This document shows positions 22,996-30,952 of a stretch of 38,277 bases of DNA, in pieces. This stretch comes from Patescibacteria group bacterium (GTDB taxonomy: Bacteria; Patescibacteriota; Minisyncoccia; Phycocordibacterales; SBAW01): assembly GCA_028864875.1 (NCBI GenBank), contig JAGWLV010000004.1:1-38277 (forward strand), in the 5' to 3' direction. Under the pieces are notes generated by a model that did no database searches, was not told the origin of the DNA, and was given only the letters and a program-made list of their open reading frames with translations. The position numbers and the translations under genes were made by a program. The number at the start of each line of letters is the position of its first letter. Positions within the stretch are counted from its first letter, which is position 1.

Positions 22996-23863
22996 GGGAG
23001 GCCGCAGCGACCGCCGAAAGCACTGGGTCGAGGGCGCCCTTCATGATTTTGGGCAGGTTGCTCCAGCTTTCTTTTATCCGGTGGTCCGTGAGGCGGTCCT
23101 GGGGGAAGTTGTATGTGCGGATCTTTTCGCTGCGGTCGCCGGTGCCGATTTGGTCCTTGCGTGTCTGAGCGTGCTTTTTGGCCTGCTCCTCTTCGTGTGC
23201 GGCCTCTATCTTGGCCATAAGGACGGCGAGCGCACGCTGGCGGTTGGCCGCCTGGGAGCGCTCGGCCTGGCTGCGGGCGTCGAGGCCTGTCGGCTTGTGG
23301 ATGACGCGCGCGGCGGTCTCGACCTTGTTGACGTTTTGTCCGCCCGCCCCCCCCGCGCGCGAAAACTCCCACTCAAGGTCGCCCGGATTAATCTCGATTT
23401 TGTGCTTTGTGCGTATGGGCAAAATCGCGACCGAGGCGGTCGACGTATGGATGCGGCCCACCTTTTCTGTCGCGGGGACGCGCTGGACGCGGTGCACGCC
23501 GGTTTCGTATTTCAAAAGGTCGTAGCTCTCCGCGCCGCGGATTTCGTACACGCCTTCTTTAAGCCCGCCGAGCGCGGCTTTGCTTTCTGAGAGCACTTTG
23601 TGTGCCCACCCCTTGGAGTCGGCGTACGCGCGGTACATCATCGCGAGCTCTTCGGCAAAGAGCGCTGCTTCCTCGCCGCCCACGCCCGCGCGCACCTCGA
23701 GCACAACTTCGTTTGGGGACTCATCGCTCCCCTCTTCGGCCTTCAACATCTCGTCCATCTGCGCGATGAGGGCCCGCTTGTCCTCCTCGTTTTGGAGGTA
23801 CTGCAAAGTCTCCACCATGTAGGCGGTTTTGGGATTCTTTTTATATTTTTCTATATCCTCCAT
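22988..23863 (-). CDS. prfA: Peptide chain release factor 1, N-terminally short
   Basis: Reads UAA and UAG and triggers peptide release. 291 residues against about 360, with domain 1 reduced to roughly 50 residues. The codon-recognition PxT motif is PAT (130-132, [18 protein letters not shown]), which marks RF1 rather than RF2; the catalytic GGQ is at 174-176 ([20 protein letters not shown]). The basic [12 protein letters not shown] stretch is typical. The ATG directly abuts the rpmE stop (no gap), and the 3' end overlaps the CapA-like gene. Confidence 0.96.
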   Translation of the reverse strand: MEDIEKYKKNPKTAYMVETLQYLQNEEDKRALIAQMDEMLKAEEGSDESPNEVVLEVRAGVGGEEAALFAEELAMMYRAYADSKGWAHKVLSESKAALGGLKEGVYEIRGAESYDLLKYETGVHRVQRVPATEKVGRIHTSTASVAILPIRTKHKIEINPGDLEWEFSRAGGAGGQNVNKVETAARVIHKPTGLDARSQAERSQAANRQRALAVLMAKIEAAHEEEQAKKHAQTRKDQIGTGDRSEKIRTYNFPQDRLTDHRIKESWSNLPKIMKGALDPVLSAVAAASHA

Positions 23864-24085
23864 TTACTTCCCCTTTTTGGGCGAAGCTTTGGCGCGGCGC
23901 TGCTTGAACTTCTCTACGCGGCCTGCGGTGTCGAGAATCTTTTCGTTGCCGGTGTAGAAGGGGTGGCACTGCGAGCAAATTTCCACCTCTATCTTTTCTT
24001 TGGTCGAGCCCACGGTAAAGGAGTTGCCACAGGCGCAGGTGACTTTGGCGCTGGGGAAGTATGTCGGATGGGTCTCCGTTTTCAT
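23864..24085 (-). CDS. rpmE: 50S ribosomal protein L31
   Basis: 73 residues from ATG 24085 ([20 protein letters not shown]). It is the zinc-binding form: CAC at 17-19 and [10 protein letters not shown] with CxxC at 37-40. The tail is basic. The open frame extends upstream, but the L31 start is fixed by homology and by a TATTGT box at 24093-24098 seven bases before it. First gene of an rpmE, prfA, capA-like unit with no gaps between genes. Confidence 0.96.
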   Translation of the reverse strand: MKTETHPTYFPSAKVTCACGNSFTVGSTKEKIEVEICSQCHPFYTGNEKILDTAGRVEKFKQRRAKASPKKGK

Positions 24086-24092
24086 ACGCGGC

Positions 24093-24098
24093 ACAATA
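24093..24098 (-). promoter_or_regulatory. -10 box (TATTGT) for rpmE
   Basis: TATTGT on the minus strand, seven bases before the ATG, just after the terminator of the upstream gene. Probably leaderless. Confidence 0.45.
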
Positions 24099-24106
24099 CC
24101 ATAAAT

Positions 24107-24136
24107 AAAAAAGGCGCGCAAACGCGCGCGCCTTTT
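24107..24136 (-). terminator. Terminator of the membrane protein gene
   Basis: AAAAGGCGCGC (24109-24119) pairs with GCGCGCCTTTT (24126-24136); on the minus strand it continues as TTTTTTATTTAT. Confidence 0.88.
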
Positions 24137-24149
24137 CGTACACGGGACT

Positions 24150-24542
24150 TCAGCCAAACACCTCGCCCGCGCCCTGTCGGGTGCGGCGGAGTTGCGGATT
24201 GCGGGCGTATTGCCGGTCCGCGTGGTGCACGCCGGCAAGAGCGGCAATAAGGACAAAGAACGCGGCTAAAAAAACCAGAGAACCAACGTCGCCTGCTTTC
24301 ATAAAAAACACACTGACAAGCAAGCGCGTTGTGTACCATGCGAGGATAAGCGAGAGCAGTAAGCAGACACCCCAGAATGCGTGGCTCGCAAAGGCACAAC
24401 CTTCACTCTCGAAATTAACCCACCGTTCGTTCCACGCCACCCGCAACCGCCACGAGCACAGCCACACCGTAAGTGCTGCAACGAGTGTCATGGCAATTGC
24501 GACCGCTTGAAGCAGAGACAGCATTGTTGTCGAAAGGTCCAT
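24150..24542 (-). CDS. Multi-pass membrane hypothetical protein
   Basis: 130 residues with three hydrophobic segments (about 8-30, 53-78, 86-106) and a basic, polar C-terminus ([19 protein letters not shown]). No family recognised. The ATG is preceded by GGAGGG at suitable distance. The promoter (TTGAAC, 16 bases, TAGACT) overlaps the end of the transglycosylase gene, and a strong terminator follows the stop, so it is its own transcription unit within a run of housekeeping genes. Confidence 0.75.
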   Translation of the reverse strand: MDLSTTMLSLLQAVAIAMTLVAALTVWLCSWRLRVAWNERWVNFESEGCAFASHAFWGVCLLLSLILAWYTTRLLVSVFFMKAGDVGSLVFLAAFFVLIAALAGVHHADRQYARNPQLRRTRQGAGEVFG

Positions 24543-24579
24543 CGGACTTCCCTCCCACAGAGCTAAACCAGCCGTCGAC

Positions 24580-24607
24580 AGTCTAGCACGCCTTACAGAT
24601 TGTTCAA
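24580..24607 (-). promoter_or_regulatory. Promoter of the membrane protein gene
   Basis: On the minus strand TTGAAC (24602-24607), 16 bases, TAGACT (24580-24585). The -35 lies within the last codons of the transglycosylase gene. Confidence 0.6.
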
Positions 24608-25978
24608 GAAATCAATATTATTCTGGAAGGTCTCGGCTTTGGCAATGACCGAGTTGCCGTACGTATAGTTCACCGGGCTGCGGCTGTCGCAGGAGCGCCC
24701 CGAGTAATACTTGCACGCGGCGTTGCGCTCGGCGGTGTAGCCGCCTGCGGCGGCACCGAGGTCTTTGAGGTAGAGCGCGGTTGCAGCAATGGCCGCCTGC
24801 GGGTCGAAGGGGTCCGGCGTGCCGGAGGTGCCGAGCGCCGCGGTAATCCGCGGCTCAAAGAGGACCCATGTCGAGGGGATAAACTGCGAGGGGCCCATCG
24901 CGCCGCCGTACCCGCGGCTTGTCGAGTACGTGCGCCCCAGCGGGCAAGACACGGGGGCCGTCGCCCACTGCCGGCCGACCGCATCCATAAGAGTTTCAAA
25001 CGGGTCAGTGTCGCGCGGCGCCTTCATCACCTTTTCGTATGCGGCACCGTTTATTTTGCTCACGCCGTCGCCCGTCACCAGACTGGTGATATAGCAAGAG
25101 CCGATGTTGTTGCCCAAATCGGACTCCTGCGAGAGAATCGCCAAGATGAGCGCCGGGCGCACGCCCGTGGCATTGCCCGCGACAGTCGCGTATTGGAGCG
25201 CGGAGCCGAAGGAAATCCCCTGCGTGTCGCGGAGGTTGAAGAGCTGCGCGCGGATAGCAGCAGCCTGCTGCTGCTTTTGTGCAAGCACCTGATTGTACTC
25301 CGACTCCTGGCCCTTTGTCTCGGTGAGGAGCTGCACCTTTTGCTGCTTGGTTTGGGTGACCTGCTTTTGCAGCAGCTGCGCGCTGTAGCGGGCGTCCTGC
25401 TGGGCACTCTGTTGGGCGGCGAGTTGTGCTTTTTGTTGCTCGGTCTCGGTCTTGACCCCACGCAGTTCGTCGAAGTGTTGTTGGAGCGACTGGTCGAGCT
25501 GGTCGATTTGGTCGACCGAGTCGAAAAAGTCCGATACGCTCCCCGAGGAGAGTGCCACCTCGACGAGCGAGGAGCTTTCTGTCTGCTGCTTTTGCCGGAG
25601 CAACTTGGCGAGCGCGTCTTGCCCCTGGGCAAGCCTGTCTTCAAGCGATGTGATGGTTTGAGTCTTTTGGTTGATCTGGTCGCTCAGTTGGTTTATCTGC
25701 ACCGTGCGCTGCTTGATCTCAGTTTGAGCTTTGGCGATGGTGGCGTTGAGCGTTGTGACATCGCCCTGAAGCGATTTTTCCTTCGCTTTCGTATCATCGA
25801 TGACCTTTTGATACTGCGCGATTTCTTGCTGGAGTTGGTCGTACTGGGTCTGGAGCGCCGCGCGCTGCTCGGGCGTGAGTGTGGCCGCGGCGCTCGGAGA
25901 AGGGTTGAGCGCAAAGAACCCCCCTACCCCCAGGGCGACGGAAACCGCAAACACCCCTATACAGCCCTTGAGATTCAT
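24593..25978 (-). CDS. Exported coiled-coil lytic transglycosylase (MltB-like)
   Basis: 461 residues from ATG 25978 (MNLKGCIGVFAVSVALGVGG); the frame is open upstream, but this start gives a normal signal peptide (1-32). Residues 35-250 form a long Gln-rich coiled coil, as in the divisome hydrolase regulators EnvC and PcsB. Residues 255-430 are an SLT/MltB-like lytic transglycosylase: LAILSQESDLG with catalytic Glu285, and GYGGAMGPSQFIPSTW (356-371), which cuts peptidoglycan glycan strands. The C-terminus has Cys pairs (CKYYSGRSCDS). TAAAAT with a TG extension (25990-25995) lies 11 bases upstream. Probably involved in cell-wall remodelling or division. Confidence 0.9.
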   Translation of the reverse strand: MNLKGCIGVFAVSVALGVGGFFALNPSPSAAATLTPEQRAALQTQYDQLQQEIAQYQKVIDDTKAKEKSLQGDVTTLNATIAKAQTEIKQRTVQINQLSDQINQKTQTITSLEDRLAQGQDALAKLLRQKQQTESSSLVEVALSSGSVSDFFDSVDQIDQLDQSLQQHFDELRGVKTETEQQKAQLAAQQSAQQDARYSAQLLQKQVTQTKQQKVQLLTETKGQESEYNQVLAQKQQQAAAIRAQLFNLRDTQGISFGSALQYATVAGNATGVRPALILAILSQESDLGNNIGSCYITSLVTGDGVSKINGAAYEKVMKAPRDTDPFETLMDAVGRQWATAPVSCPLGRTYSTSRGYGGAMGPSQFIPSTWVLFEPRITAALGTSGTPDPFDPQAAIAATALYLKDLGAAAGGYTAERNAACKYYSGRSCDSRSPVNYTYGNSVIAKAETFQNNIDFLNNL

Positions 25979-25989
25979 GCGTCTTTTAC

Positions 25990-25995
25990 ATTTTA
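25990..25995 (-). promoter_or_regulatory. Extended -10 (TGGTAAAAT) of the transglycosylase gene
   Basis: TAAAAT on the minus strand preceded by TGG, 11 bases before the ATG. No clear -35. Confidence 0.4.
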
Positions 25996-26033
25996 CCAGA
26001 CGCGAGGAGATTGTGCCGCTTACGATGAAGAGC

Positions 26034-26489
26034 TCACCGCGCAAGCCCAAACCATACAGTTATTAGTGCAATTAGACTTTGGACTGTAATCAATAGGCCG
26101 AAGATTATACTTTCAAAAAATTCCAATCTCTTTTTCGAATCAGTATCTGCTTGAATAATTTGCCTAGTTTTTTCTGAGTCTTGGTTAACCACCTTTAGAT
26201 ATGTTGCCTCGTCAGCAATTTTATTAAGCTCCTCTTGCGTAGGGCCCTTTCCGTCATGTAATAAAGCAAAAAACGGAATATATGCATTCCTCATCTCCGT
26301 CAATGTTGGACTTATACCCCTCTGCTTTAGAACATACATCATGTTTTGGCTAGCAGTAAACTCCGTCGAATGAAAAAGGTCACTGAGCACTTTGTCTGAA
26401 GCACTTCTTATTCTGCCTGATATATAAAACAAAACTATCGTGAGTATGATAGAAACTACTCCTAAGGTTGTGAGTATTTGTTTATCCAT
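26034..26489 (-). CDS. AT-rich orphan: small protein with membrane helices at both ends
   Basis: 151 residues from ATG 26489 (MDKQILTTLGVVSIILTIVLFY). Membrane helices lie at about 6-24 and 128-148, with a polar, helical domain between (NAYIPFFALLHDGKGPTQEELNKIADE). No family recognised. The gene is about 37 % GC (132 of 360 bases counted in 26101-26460) against near 60 % around it, so recently acquired DNA is likely. The start codon directly abuts the T run of the rplY terminator and there is no Shine-Dalgarno, so how it is expressed is unclear. A longer frame reaches 26642 within rplY but is a shadow there. Confidence 0.65.
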   Translation of the reverse strand: MDKQILTTLGVVSIILTIVLFYISGRIRSASDKVLSDLFHSTEFTASQNMMYVLKQRGISPTLTEMRNAYIPFFALLHDGKGPTQEELNKIADEATYLKVVNQDSEKTRQIIQADTDSKKRLEFFESIIFGLLITVQSLIALITVWFGLAR

Positions 26490-26517
26490 AAAAACAAACC
26501 CGAACTTGCATTCGGGT
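26490..26517 (-). terminator. Intrinsic terminator of rplY
   Basis: On the minus strand ACCCGAA, six-base loop, TTCGGGT, then TTGTTTTT. It ends where the next ATG begins. Confidence 0.8.
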
Positions 26518-26520
26518 GGA

Positions 26521-27198
26521 TTACTCTTTCTTTTCGGGGGCCAGGGCGGCAGGAGCTGCGCCTTCGGCGCCTTCGGCATCGGGCTTCTTGCCGCGCTCTT
26601 CTGAAATTTCGATGGCCGAGAGGTCAACCGGCGGCGCTTCAACCGGCTCTTCTTTGGCGACCGAAATCATCGCCACGACTTCGTCGAGGTCGACTTCGAG
26701 TTTGGCGCTCGGCGGGAGCGCGAGGTCGGAAATTTTGATTTGACTGTCGAGCGCCTCAAGTTTAGAAACGTCTACTTTAATAGAGTGCGGGAGCTCGGTC
26801 GGGTCGACCTCCATCTCAAGCTCGTGCATGACTTTGGTCAAAATGCCGCCGAGGTCCTTGACTGCAGGCGGGATGCCGTCGAACTCAAGCGGCACCGAGA
26901 CGGTCACCTTTTGACCCTTTTCGATAGCGTAAAAGTCGGCGTGGATAGGCTCGCCCGAGACGGCGTCCACCTCGACATCGTTGATGAGCGCCTGTTTGTC
27001 CTGCTCGAGGCCCTTGAGCGTGATGATGGACGACTCGCCGGCTGATTTGAGGATTTTGTCGAAGGCCTTGCGCTCCACCGCAATAGGGGTCGACTCGGTC
27101 TTGCGGCCGTACACAACCGCAGGCAAAGAGCCGCTCTCCCGGAGAGCCTTGGCTTTCTGCGAAGTGTTGCGCTTTTGGACAATCAGTTCAAGCGTCAT
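26521..27198 (-). CDS. rplY: 50S ribosomal protein L25 / general stress protein CTC
   Basis: 5S rRNA-binding protein of the two-domain CTC type. 225 residues from ATG 27198 (MTLELIVQKRNTSQKAKALR). The N-terminal L25 domain (1-90: GSLPAVVYGRKTES, INDVEVDAVSGEPIHADFYA) is followed by the beta-barrel TL5/CTC domain (about 95-185: VTVSVPLEFDGIPPAVKDLGG, ELPHSIKVDVSKLEALDSQI) and a Glu/Ala/Pro-rich tail. Nothing supports the upstream extension. TATTGT (27207-27212) ends eight bases before the start. Confidence 0.95.
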   Translation of the reverse strand: MTLELIVQKRNTSQKAKALRESGSLPAVVYGRKTESTPIAVERKAFDKILKSAGESSIITLKGLEQDKQALINDVEVDAVSGEPIHADFYAIEKGQKVTVSVPLEFDGIPPAVKDLGGILTKVMHELEMEVDPTELPHSIKVDVSKLEALDSQIKISDLALPPSAKLEVDLDEVVAMISVAKEEPVEAPPVDLSAIEISEERGKKPDAEGAEGAAPAALAPEKKE

Positions 27199-27206
27199 AT
27201 GCCCGC

Positions 27207-27212
27207 ACAATA
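27207..27212 (-). promoter_or_regulatory. -10 box (TATTGT) for rplY
   Basis: TATTGT on the minus strand, eight bases before the ATG; the overlapping TATATT at ten bases is an alternative. Probably leaderless. Confidence 0.45.
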
Positions 27213-27236
27213 TATAAGAAACAAGGGTTTTTTGCA

Positions 27237-27266
27237 ACAAAAAGCCCGCCGTCGCCGGCGGGCTTT
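27237..27266 (-). terminator. Terminator of the two-helix membrane protein gene
   Basis: GCCCGCCG, TCGC loop, CGGCGGGC (27244-27263), followed on the minus strand by TTTTTGTTG. Confidence 0.88.
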
Positions 27267-27282
27267 CTTGCTTTTGTACAGC

Positions 27283-27846
27283 TTAAGCGTGTGCCGGCTT
27301 CAGCCGACCTTGCACACCCTTGAAAAACATCACGTCGAGCACAAGCAGACGGCACGGGGTCTTGAGGTCCCTCATGGTTTGGATGAGCACAAACCCTTCG
27401 ACGGGCGGGGCGTATTCGCGCATCAAGAGCCCGATTACAAACTCGGCCTCGGGCTCCGACCGCCTGACTTCGACAATCTTCGCACGCAGCCCACCGAGCT
27501 TCGACGGGTCGACGTAAGAATAGAGTACCGTCGGGCTTACCTCGCGCCACTCGCCCGGCGCTTTGCTGAGGATTCTTAACGTGCACCACGCAACGGATAT
27601 TAATACAAGCACTGATACCATGCTGTAAAATACCGCCTCCACCCCCCAATAGAGATCGTTGATGAAGAAGTGGTAGCCGATGATTAACAAGCCGAAGATG
27701 GCCGTATTCACCGGGATAAAATACCACGGCGGCGAAGTGAGCCATCGGTACGCCTCATTACCCGGCGCGCATCTCTTGGCGATCTGATCGAGATACGTGT
27801 TCACCGTCGGGCCCACCAACAAGCCCAAGGATTTCTTTTTGGTCAT
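27283..27846 (-). CDS. Two-helix membrane hypothetical protein
   Basis: 187 residues, no family recognised. Two hydrophobic segments (about 43-63 and 68-90, PVNTAIFGLLIIGYHFFIN; VFYSMVSVLVLISVAWCTL) form a membrane hairpin; the C-terminal half (95-187) is soluble and alternates strands and helices (AKIVEVRRSEPEAEFVIGLL). The ATG has GAGAGG upstream. The candidate promoter is TTGCAG, 16 bases, TACGGT at 27881-27908, overlapping the end of fba. A strong terminator follows. It stands as a separate unit between rplY and fba. Confidence 0.75.
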   Translation of the reverse strand: MTKKKSLGLLVGPTVNTYLDQIAKRCAPGNEAYRWLTSPPWYFIPVNTAIFGLLIIGYHFFINDLYWGVEAVFYSMVSVLVLISVAWCTLRILSKAPGEWREVSPTVLYSYVDPSKLGGLRAKIVEVRRSEPEAEFVIGLLMREYAPPVEGFVLIQTMRDLKTPCRLLVLDVMFFKGVQGRLKPAHA

Positions 27847-27880
27847 CTGCAGCCTCTCTCGGTTGAATTCAGCCGTAAAG

Positions 27881-27908
27881 ACCGTACCACACTTTTATTG
27901 CCCTGCAA
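27881..27908 (-). promoter_or_regulatory. Candidate promoter of the two-helix membrane protein
   Basis: On the minus strand TTGCAG (27903-27908), 16 bases, TACGGT (27881-27886) with a TGG extension. It overlaps the fba stop. Confidence 0.45.
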
Positions 27909-28749
27909 AGAAGCGGAGTTTGGCCGCGAGGTACTGCTGCATTTTTTGCTCTGCGGGGGCGAGGAATTTGTACGGTGCCACTTCGTCGCCGGTATCGAGC
28001 GTATGTTTGAGTGTGTCACGGTAGAGTACGCGCAGCTCGGTGTTGATGTGTACGACCGCTATCCCCGCCTTGATGCACGCGCGCACGTCCTCCTCCGTGT
28101 TGCCCGAAGCGCCGTGGAGCACGAGCGGAACGCCGACTGCCGTGGCGATTTCTTTGACCCTGTCGGGGTGGAGGCGCGGCTCGGCGGCATTTTTGAGCAT
28201 GCCGTGGATGTTGCCGACCGCGGGGGCAAAGCAGTCCACCCCGCTTTCTTGTACAAATTTCTTCGCATCCGCGGCGGTGGTCAAATCTTCGAGCGTCACG
28301 CCTTGCGGCAGCGCGTCGAGTTGTTTTGAAGACGTGCCGATGTAGCCGAGCTCGCCTTCGACCACAACATCTCGCCCACTCGCGCGCGCGTACGCGACCA
28401 CTTCTTTGGTCATCGCAATATTTTCTGCAAGTGGGAGCTGTGCGCCGTCTATCACAATGGAGTCGACACCCGCATCTATCGCTTCTTTGGCCTTCGCCGC
28501 GCTGTAGGTGTGGTCGGCGTTGAGGTATATCTGTATCCCCTCTGCTTTATAAGCGTCAATCAGCGCGCGCGCCTCGCACAATGGCAAGTGCGCGCGCTCG
28601 CCTTCGCTTAATCCGGCTATAACGGGCAGGGCGGTCTCATGGCTTGCGAGTACAAGCGCACCGAGTTGGTTGGAATCGGAAATATTGAAGTGTCCGAGCG
28701 CCACCCCGCGCTGTTTATAATCGGCGATCACGTCGCGCAAAGGGCGCAT
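27895..28749 (-). CDS. fba: Class II fructose-bisphosphate aldolase
   Basis: Zinc enzyme that splits or forms fructose 1,6-bisphosphate from dihydroxyacetone phosphate and glyceraldehyde 3-phosphate. 284 residues. Family motifs: LGHFNISDSNQLGALVLAS, YLNADHTYS (zinc His), VIDGAQLPLAENI, VVEGELGYIG, VGNIHG (zinc His), VLHGASGN (zinc His) and VVHINTELRVLYRDTL. Start ATG 28749. TATACT on the minus strand (28758-28763) lies eight bases upstream, interlocked with the promoter of the divergent kinase gene. Works with gap and transketolase further on. Confidence 0.96.
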   Translation of the reverse strand: MRPLRDVIADYKQRGVALGHFNISDSNQLGALVLASHETALPVIAGLSEGERAHLPLCEARALIDAYKAEGIQIYLNADHTYSAAKAKEAIDAGVDSIVIDGAQLPLAENIAMTKEVVAYARASGRDVVVEGELGYIGTSSKQLDALPQGVTLEDLTTAADAKKFVQESGVDCFAPAVGNIHGMLKNAAEPRLHPDRVKEIATAVGVPLVLHGASGNTEEDVRACIKAGIAVVHINTELRVLYRDTLKHTLDTGDEVAPYKFLAPAEQKMQQYLAAKLRFFAGQ

Positions 28750-28764
28750 ATACTAGAAGTATAT
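28748..28764. promoter_or_regulatory. Interlocked divergent promoters of fba and the PfkB kinase
   Basis: ATATACT-AGA-AGTATAT. The plus TATACT (28749-28754) lies ten bases before ATG 28765; the minus TATACT (28758-28763) lies eight bases before the fba ATG. The boxes are crossed: each sits on the far side, next to the other gene, so the two open complexes would overlap and the 5' ends of the transcripts could overlap. Confidence 0.6.
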
Positions 28765-29757
28765 ATGGACTTTTTGACGGTAGGAGACACGGTCATCGAC
28801 GCATTCATCCGCCTGCACGAGGCGCGCGTGCACTGCAATATAAAAGACGAGGATTGCGAAATTTGTATGCGTTGGGGGGACAAGATACCCTTCGAATTCA
28901 CCGAGGTTATCCCCGCGGTGGGCAATGCCGCCAATGCCGCGGTTGCGGCCGCACGTCTCGGGCTCCCGTCCGGACTGCGCGCGTATGTCGGCGATGACGA
29001 GTACGGCACGCAGGTACTGAAGTCGCTCCAAAAGGACGGGGTCGACACGTCGCTCGTCGAGCGCCAGGCGGGCAAAAAAACCAACTACCATTACGTGCTG
29101 TGGTACGAAGACCAGCGCACCATCCTCATCAAGCACGAATCATACGACTACACGCTGCCGCATCTTGGCACCCCGCCGAAGTGGGCCTACCTGTCGTCGC
29201 TGAGTGAAAACTCACTCTCCTACCACGAGGCGTGGGCGAACTATCTTGAAGCAAATCCGGGTATTAAGCTTGCCTTCCAGCCGGGGACGTTTCAGCTCAG
29301 CATGGGCGCGCAAAAACTTGGTGCACTCTACAAGCGCAGCACCATCTTTTTTTGTAACAAAGAAGAAGCTGAGCGGATTTTGCAAAAGCCGGCGGGCGCT
29401 GATATGAAAGAGCTCCTCACAAGCGTCCGGGCACTCGGTCCAAAGATTGTCGTCATCACTGACGACAAGCGCGGCTGCTATTCGATAGATGAGGCTGGGG
29501 CGATGCTCCACTGTCCGCGCTACCCCGACCCGCGGGCTCCGTATGAAATAACGGGTGCGGGGGATGCACTTGCCTCGACAACAACCGCAGCTCTCATGCT
29601 CGGCAAGCCTCTCTCGGACGCGCTGCAGTGGGGGTCGGTCAATGCGTCCTCCGTCCTCCAGTCTGTCGGTGCGCAAAAAGGCTTGTTGGCGCGCGAAGAG
29701 CTCGAGAAAAATCTTGCACACCCGCCCGCGCCCTGGGAGGTTACTGTGCTGAACTAA
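28765..29757 (+). CDS. PfkB-family carbohydrate kinase
   Basis: 330 residues of the ribokinase/PfkB superfamily, phosphorylating a sugar or sugar-like substrate with ATP. ATG 28765 (MDFLTVGDTVIDAFIRL) fits the family start and follows a TATACT box; the frame is open upstream. GNAANAAVAAARLGLPSG (53-70) is the substrate-binding signature, YVGDDEYG follows, and YEITGAGDALASTTTAA (260-276) is the PfkB signature with catalytic Asp267 (GAGD). The acceptor substrate cannot be told from sequence. Pairing with fba and the pentose phosphate genes makes a fructose-6-phosphate or pentose kinase plausible, but this is inference. An insert with CNIKDEDCEIC (24-34) holds three Cys. Confidence 0.9.
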   Translation: MDFLTVGDTVIDAFIRLHEARVHCNIKDEDCEICMRWGDKIPFEFTEVIPAVGNAANAAVAAARLGLPSGLRAYVGDDEYGTQVLKSLQKDGVDTSLVERQAGKKTNYHYVLWYEDQRTILIKHESYDYTLPHLGTPPKWAYLSSLSENSLSYHEAWANYLEANPGIKLAFQPGTFQLSMGAQKLGALYKRSTIFFCNKEEAERILQKPAGADMKELLTSVRALGPKIVVITDDKRGCYSIDEAGAMLHCPRYPDPRAPYEITGAGDALASTTTAALMLGKPLSDALQWGSVNASSVLQSVGAQKGLLAREELEKNLAHPPAPWEVTVLN

Positions 29758-29954
29758 ATCTGGTTTGCGTAGGCATCAAGGCCCTCCTGGTGGATGATGG
29801 CCTTGGCCATCGCGTCTGAAATCGGGTTGGAGCCTGTCGCCGCGTGCCAAATCATAAGAGATGCCGCGAGCGCCCAGCTCCCCAAAAAGAGGCTCCCGAG
29901 CCACACGTTGACCCGCTCTTTAAGCAAACTTCCTTCTGTCCGTGCAATAAACAT
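29754..29954 (-). CDS. Small single-helix membrane protein
   Basis: 66 residues, unknown. One membrane helix (about 18-38, WLGSLFLGSWALAASLMIWHA), a basic N-terminus and a short polar C-terminus (EGLDAYANQI). ATG 29954 is two bases after the transketolase C-half stop, and the end overlaps the kinase stop by four bases on the other strand. It completes the gap-to-transketolase operon. Weak evidence beyond operon position and a plausible helix. Confidence 0.55.
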   Translation of the reverse strand: MFIARTEGSLLKERVNVWLGSLFLGSWALAASLMIWHAATGSNPISDAMAKAIIHQEGLDAYANQI

Positions 29955-29956
29955 AC

Positions 29957-30946
29957 CTACGTGATTTTACGTGCCAGGGCGGCCCGGACTTTGTTGGCGA
30001 TGTGCGGAGCCGTGAGTCCATAATACTCCAATAATTCTGCAGGCTCGCCCGACTGTCCGAAGCGGTCATCGACTCCCACAAATTCAACCGGCACGGGGCT
30101 TAGCTCCGCGAGGAGCTCTGCCACGGCGCCGCCGAGACCCCCCGCGCGCTGGTGCTCTTCGACGACAACCACGGCCCCCGCCGCGCGCGCAACGTCCGCG
30201 AGCGCCCTATCAAGCGGCTTAATAGTGTGGACGTTGTATACGACCGCGGGCACCTCGTGTCCGATGTCGCGCGCGGCGCGCAGTGCCTCGTACACCAAGG
30301 GGCCCGTCGCAAAGATGGCGACTTGTGCCTGGTGCTCGCTCTCCCACATGAGCTCGGCTCTGCCGACCGTAAACGACGACTCGTGCGTGGTTATGGTGGG
30401 TGTCGCCGCGCGAGCGAGGCGCAAGTACACCGGGCCGTTGATGCCCGCACACGCGACGGTTGCCTTGCGCGCCTCCTCCGCGTCGCAGGGCGAGATAACG
30501 GTCATATTCGGCTGCACGCGCATGAGGGCCATGTCTTCGAGCGCCTGGTGAGTCGCACCGTCGGGGCCGACGGAGAGCCCCGCGTGGGACCCGACGATTT
30601 TGACCGGCACATTGTTGAGCGAAATGGTCGTGCGTATCTGCTCGTTGTTGCGCCCGGGGCTAAAGGTCGCGTAGGACGCGATGAACGGAATCTTGCCGTA
30701 GTTGGCGAGCCCGCTGCCCACGGTTGCCAAATTTTGCTCCGCAACCCCCACTTCGACAAAACGCGCAGGGTACTTTTTTGCAAATGCCTCCATGCGTGTC
30801 GACTCGGTCAAGTCGGCGCACAACGCCACCACGCGCGGATTGCTATCGCCAAGTTCAAGCAACCCCTGGCCGAATCCGTCGCGCGTCGGTTTTAGTTCCG
30901 GCTTCTCAAACAAATCTTCTCGCAGTTTCGCATTATGATATATCAT
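29957..30946 (-). CDS. Transketolase, C-terminal subunit
   Basis: Pyrimidine-binding and C-terminal domains of a split transketolase, 329 residues. VVALCADLTESTRMEAFAKK, RFVEVGVAEQNLATVGSGLA (Glu for thiamine activation), YATFSPGRNNEQIRTTISL, VGSHAGLSVGPDGATHQALEDMAL and VVVVEEHQRAGGLGGAVAE are typical. Together with the N-terminal subunit just upstream (six-base gap) it makes one active enzyme that moves two-carbon units between sugar phosphates. The stop and start between the halves are clean, and both halves have complete ends, so this is a true two-gene form rather than a frameshift. Confidence 0.95.
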   Translation of the reverse strand: MIYHNAKLREDLFEKPELKPTRDGFGQGLLELGDSNPRVVALCADLTESTRMEAFAKKYPARFVEVGVAEQNLATVGSGLANYGKIPFIASYATFSPGRNNEQIRTTISLNNVPVKIVGSHAGLSVGPDGATHQALEDMALMRVQPNMTVISPCDAEEARKATVACAGINGPVYLRLARAATPTITTHESSFTVGRAELMWESEHQAQVAIFATGPLVYEALRAARDIGHEVPAVVYNVHTIKPLDRALADVARAAGAVVVVEEHQRAGGLGGAVAELLAELSPVPVEFVGVDDRFGQSGEPAELLEYYGLTAPHIANKVRAALARKIT

Positions 30947-30952
30947 AATTTT

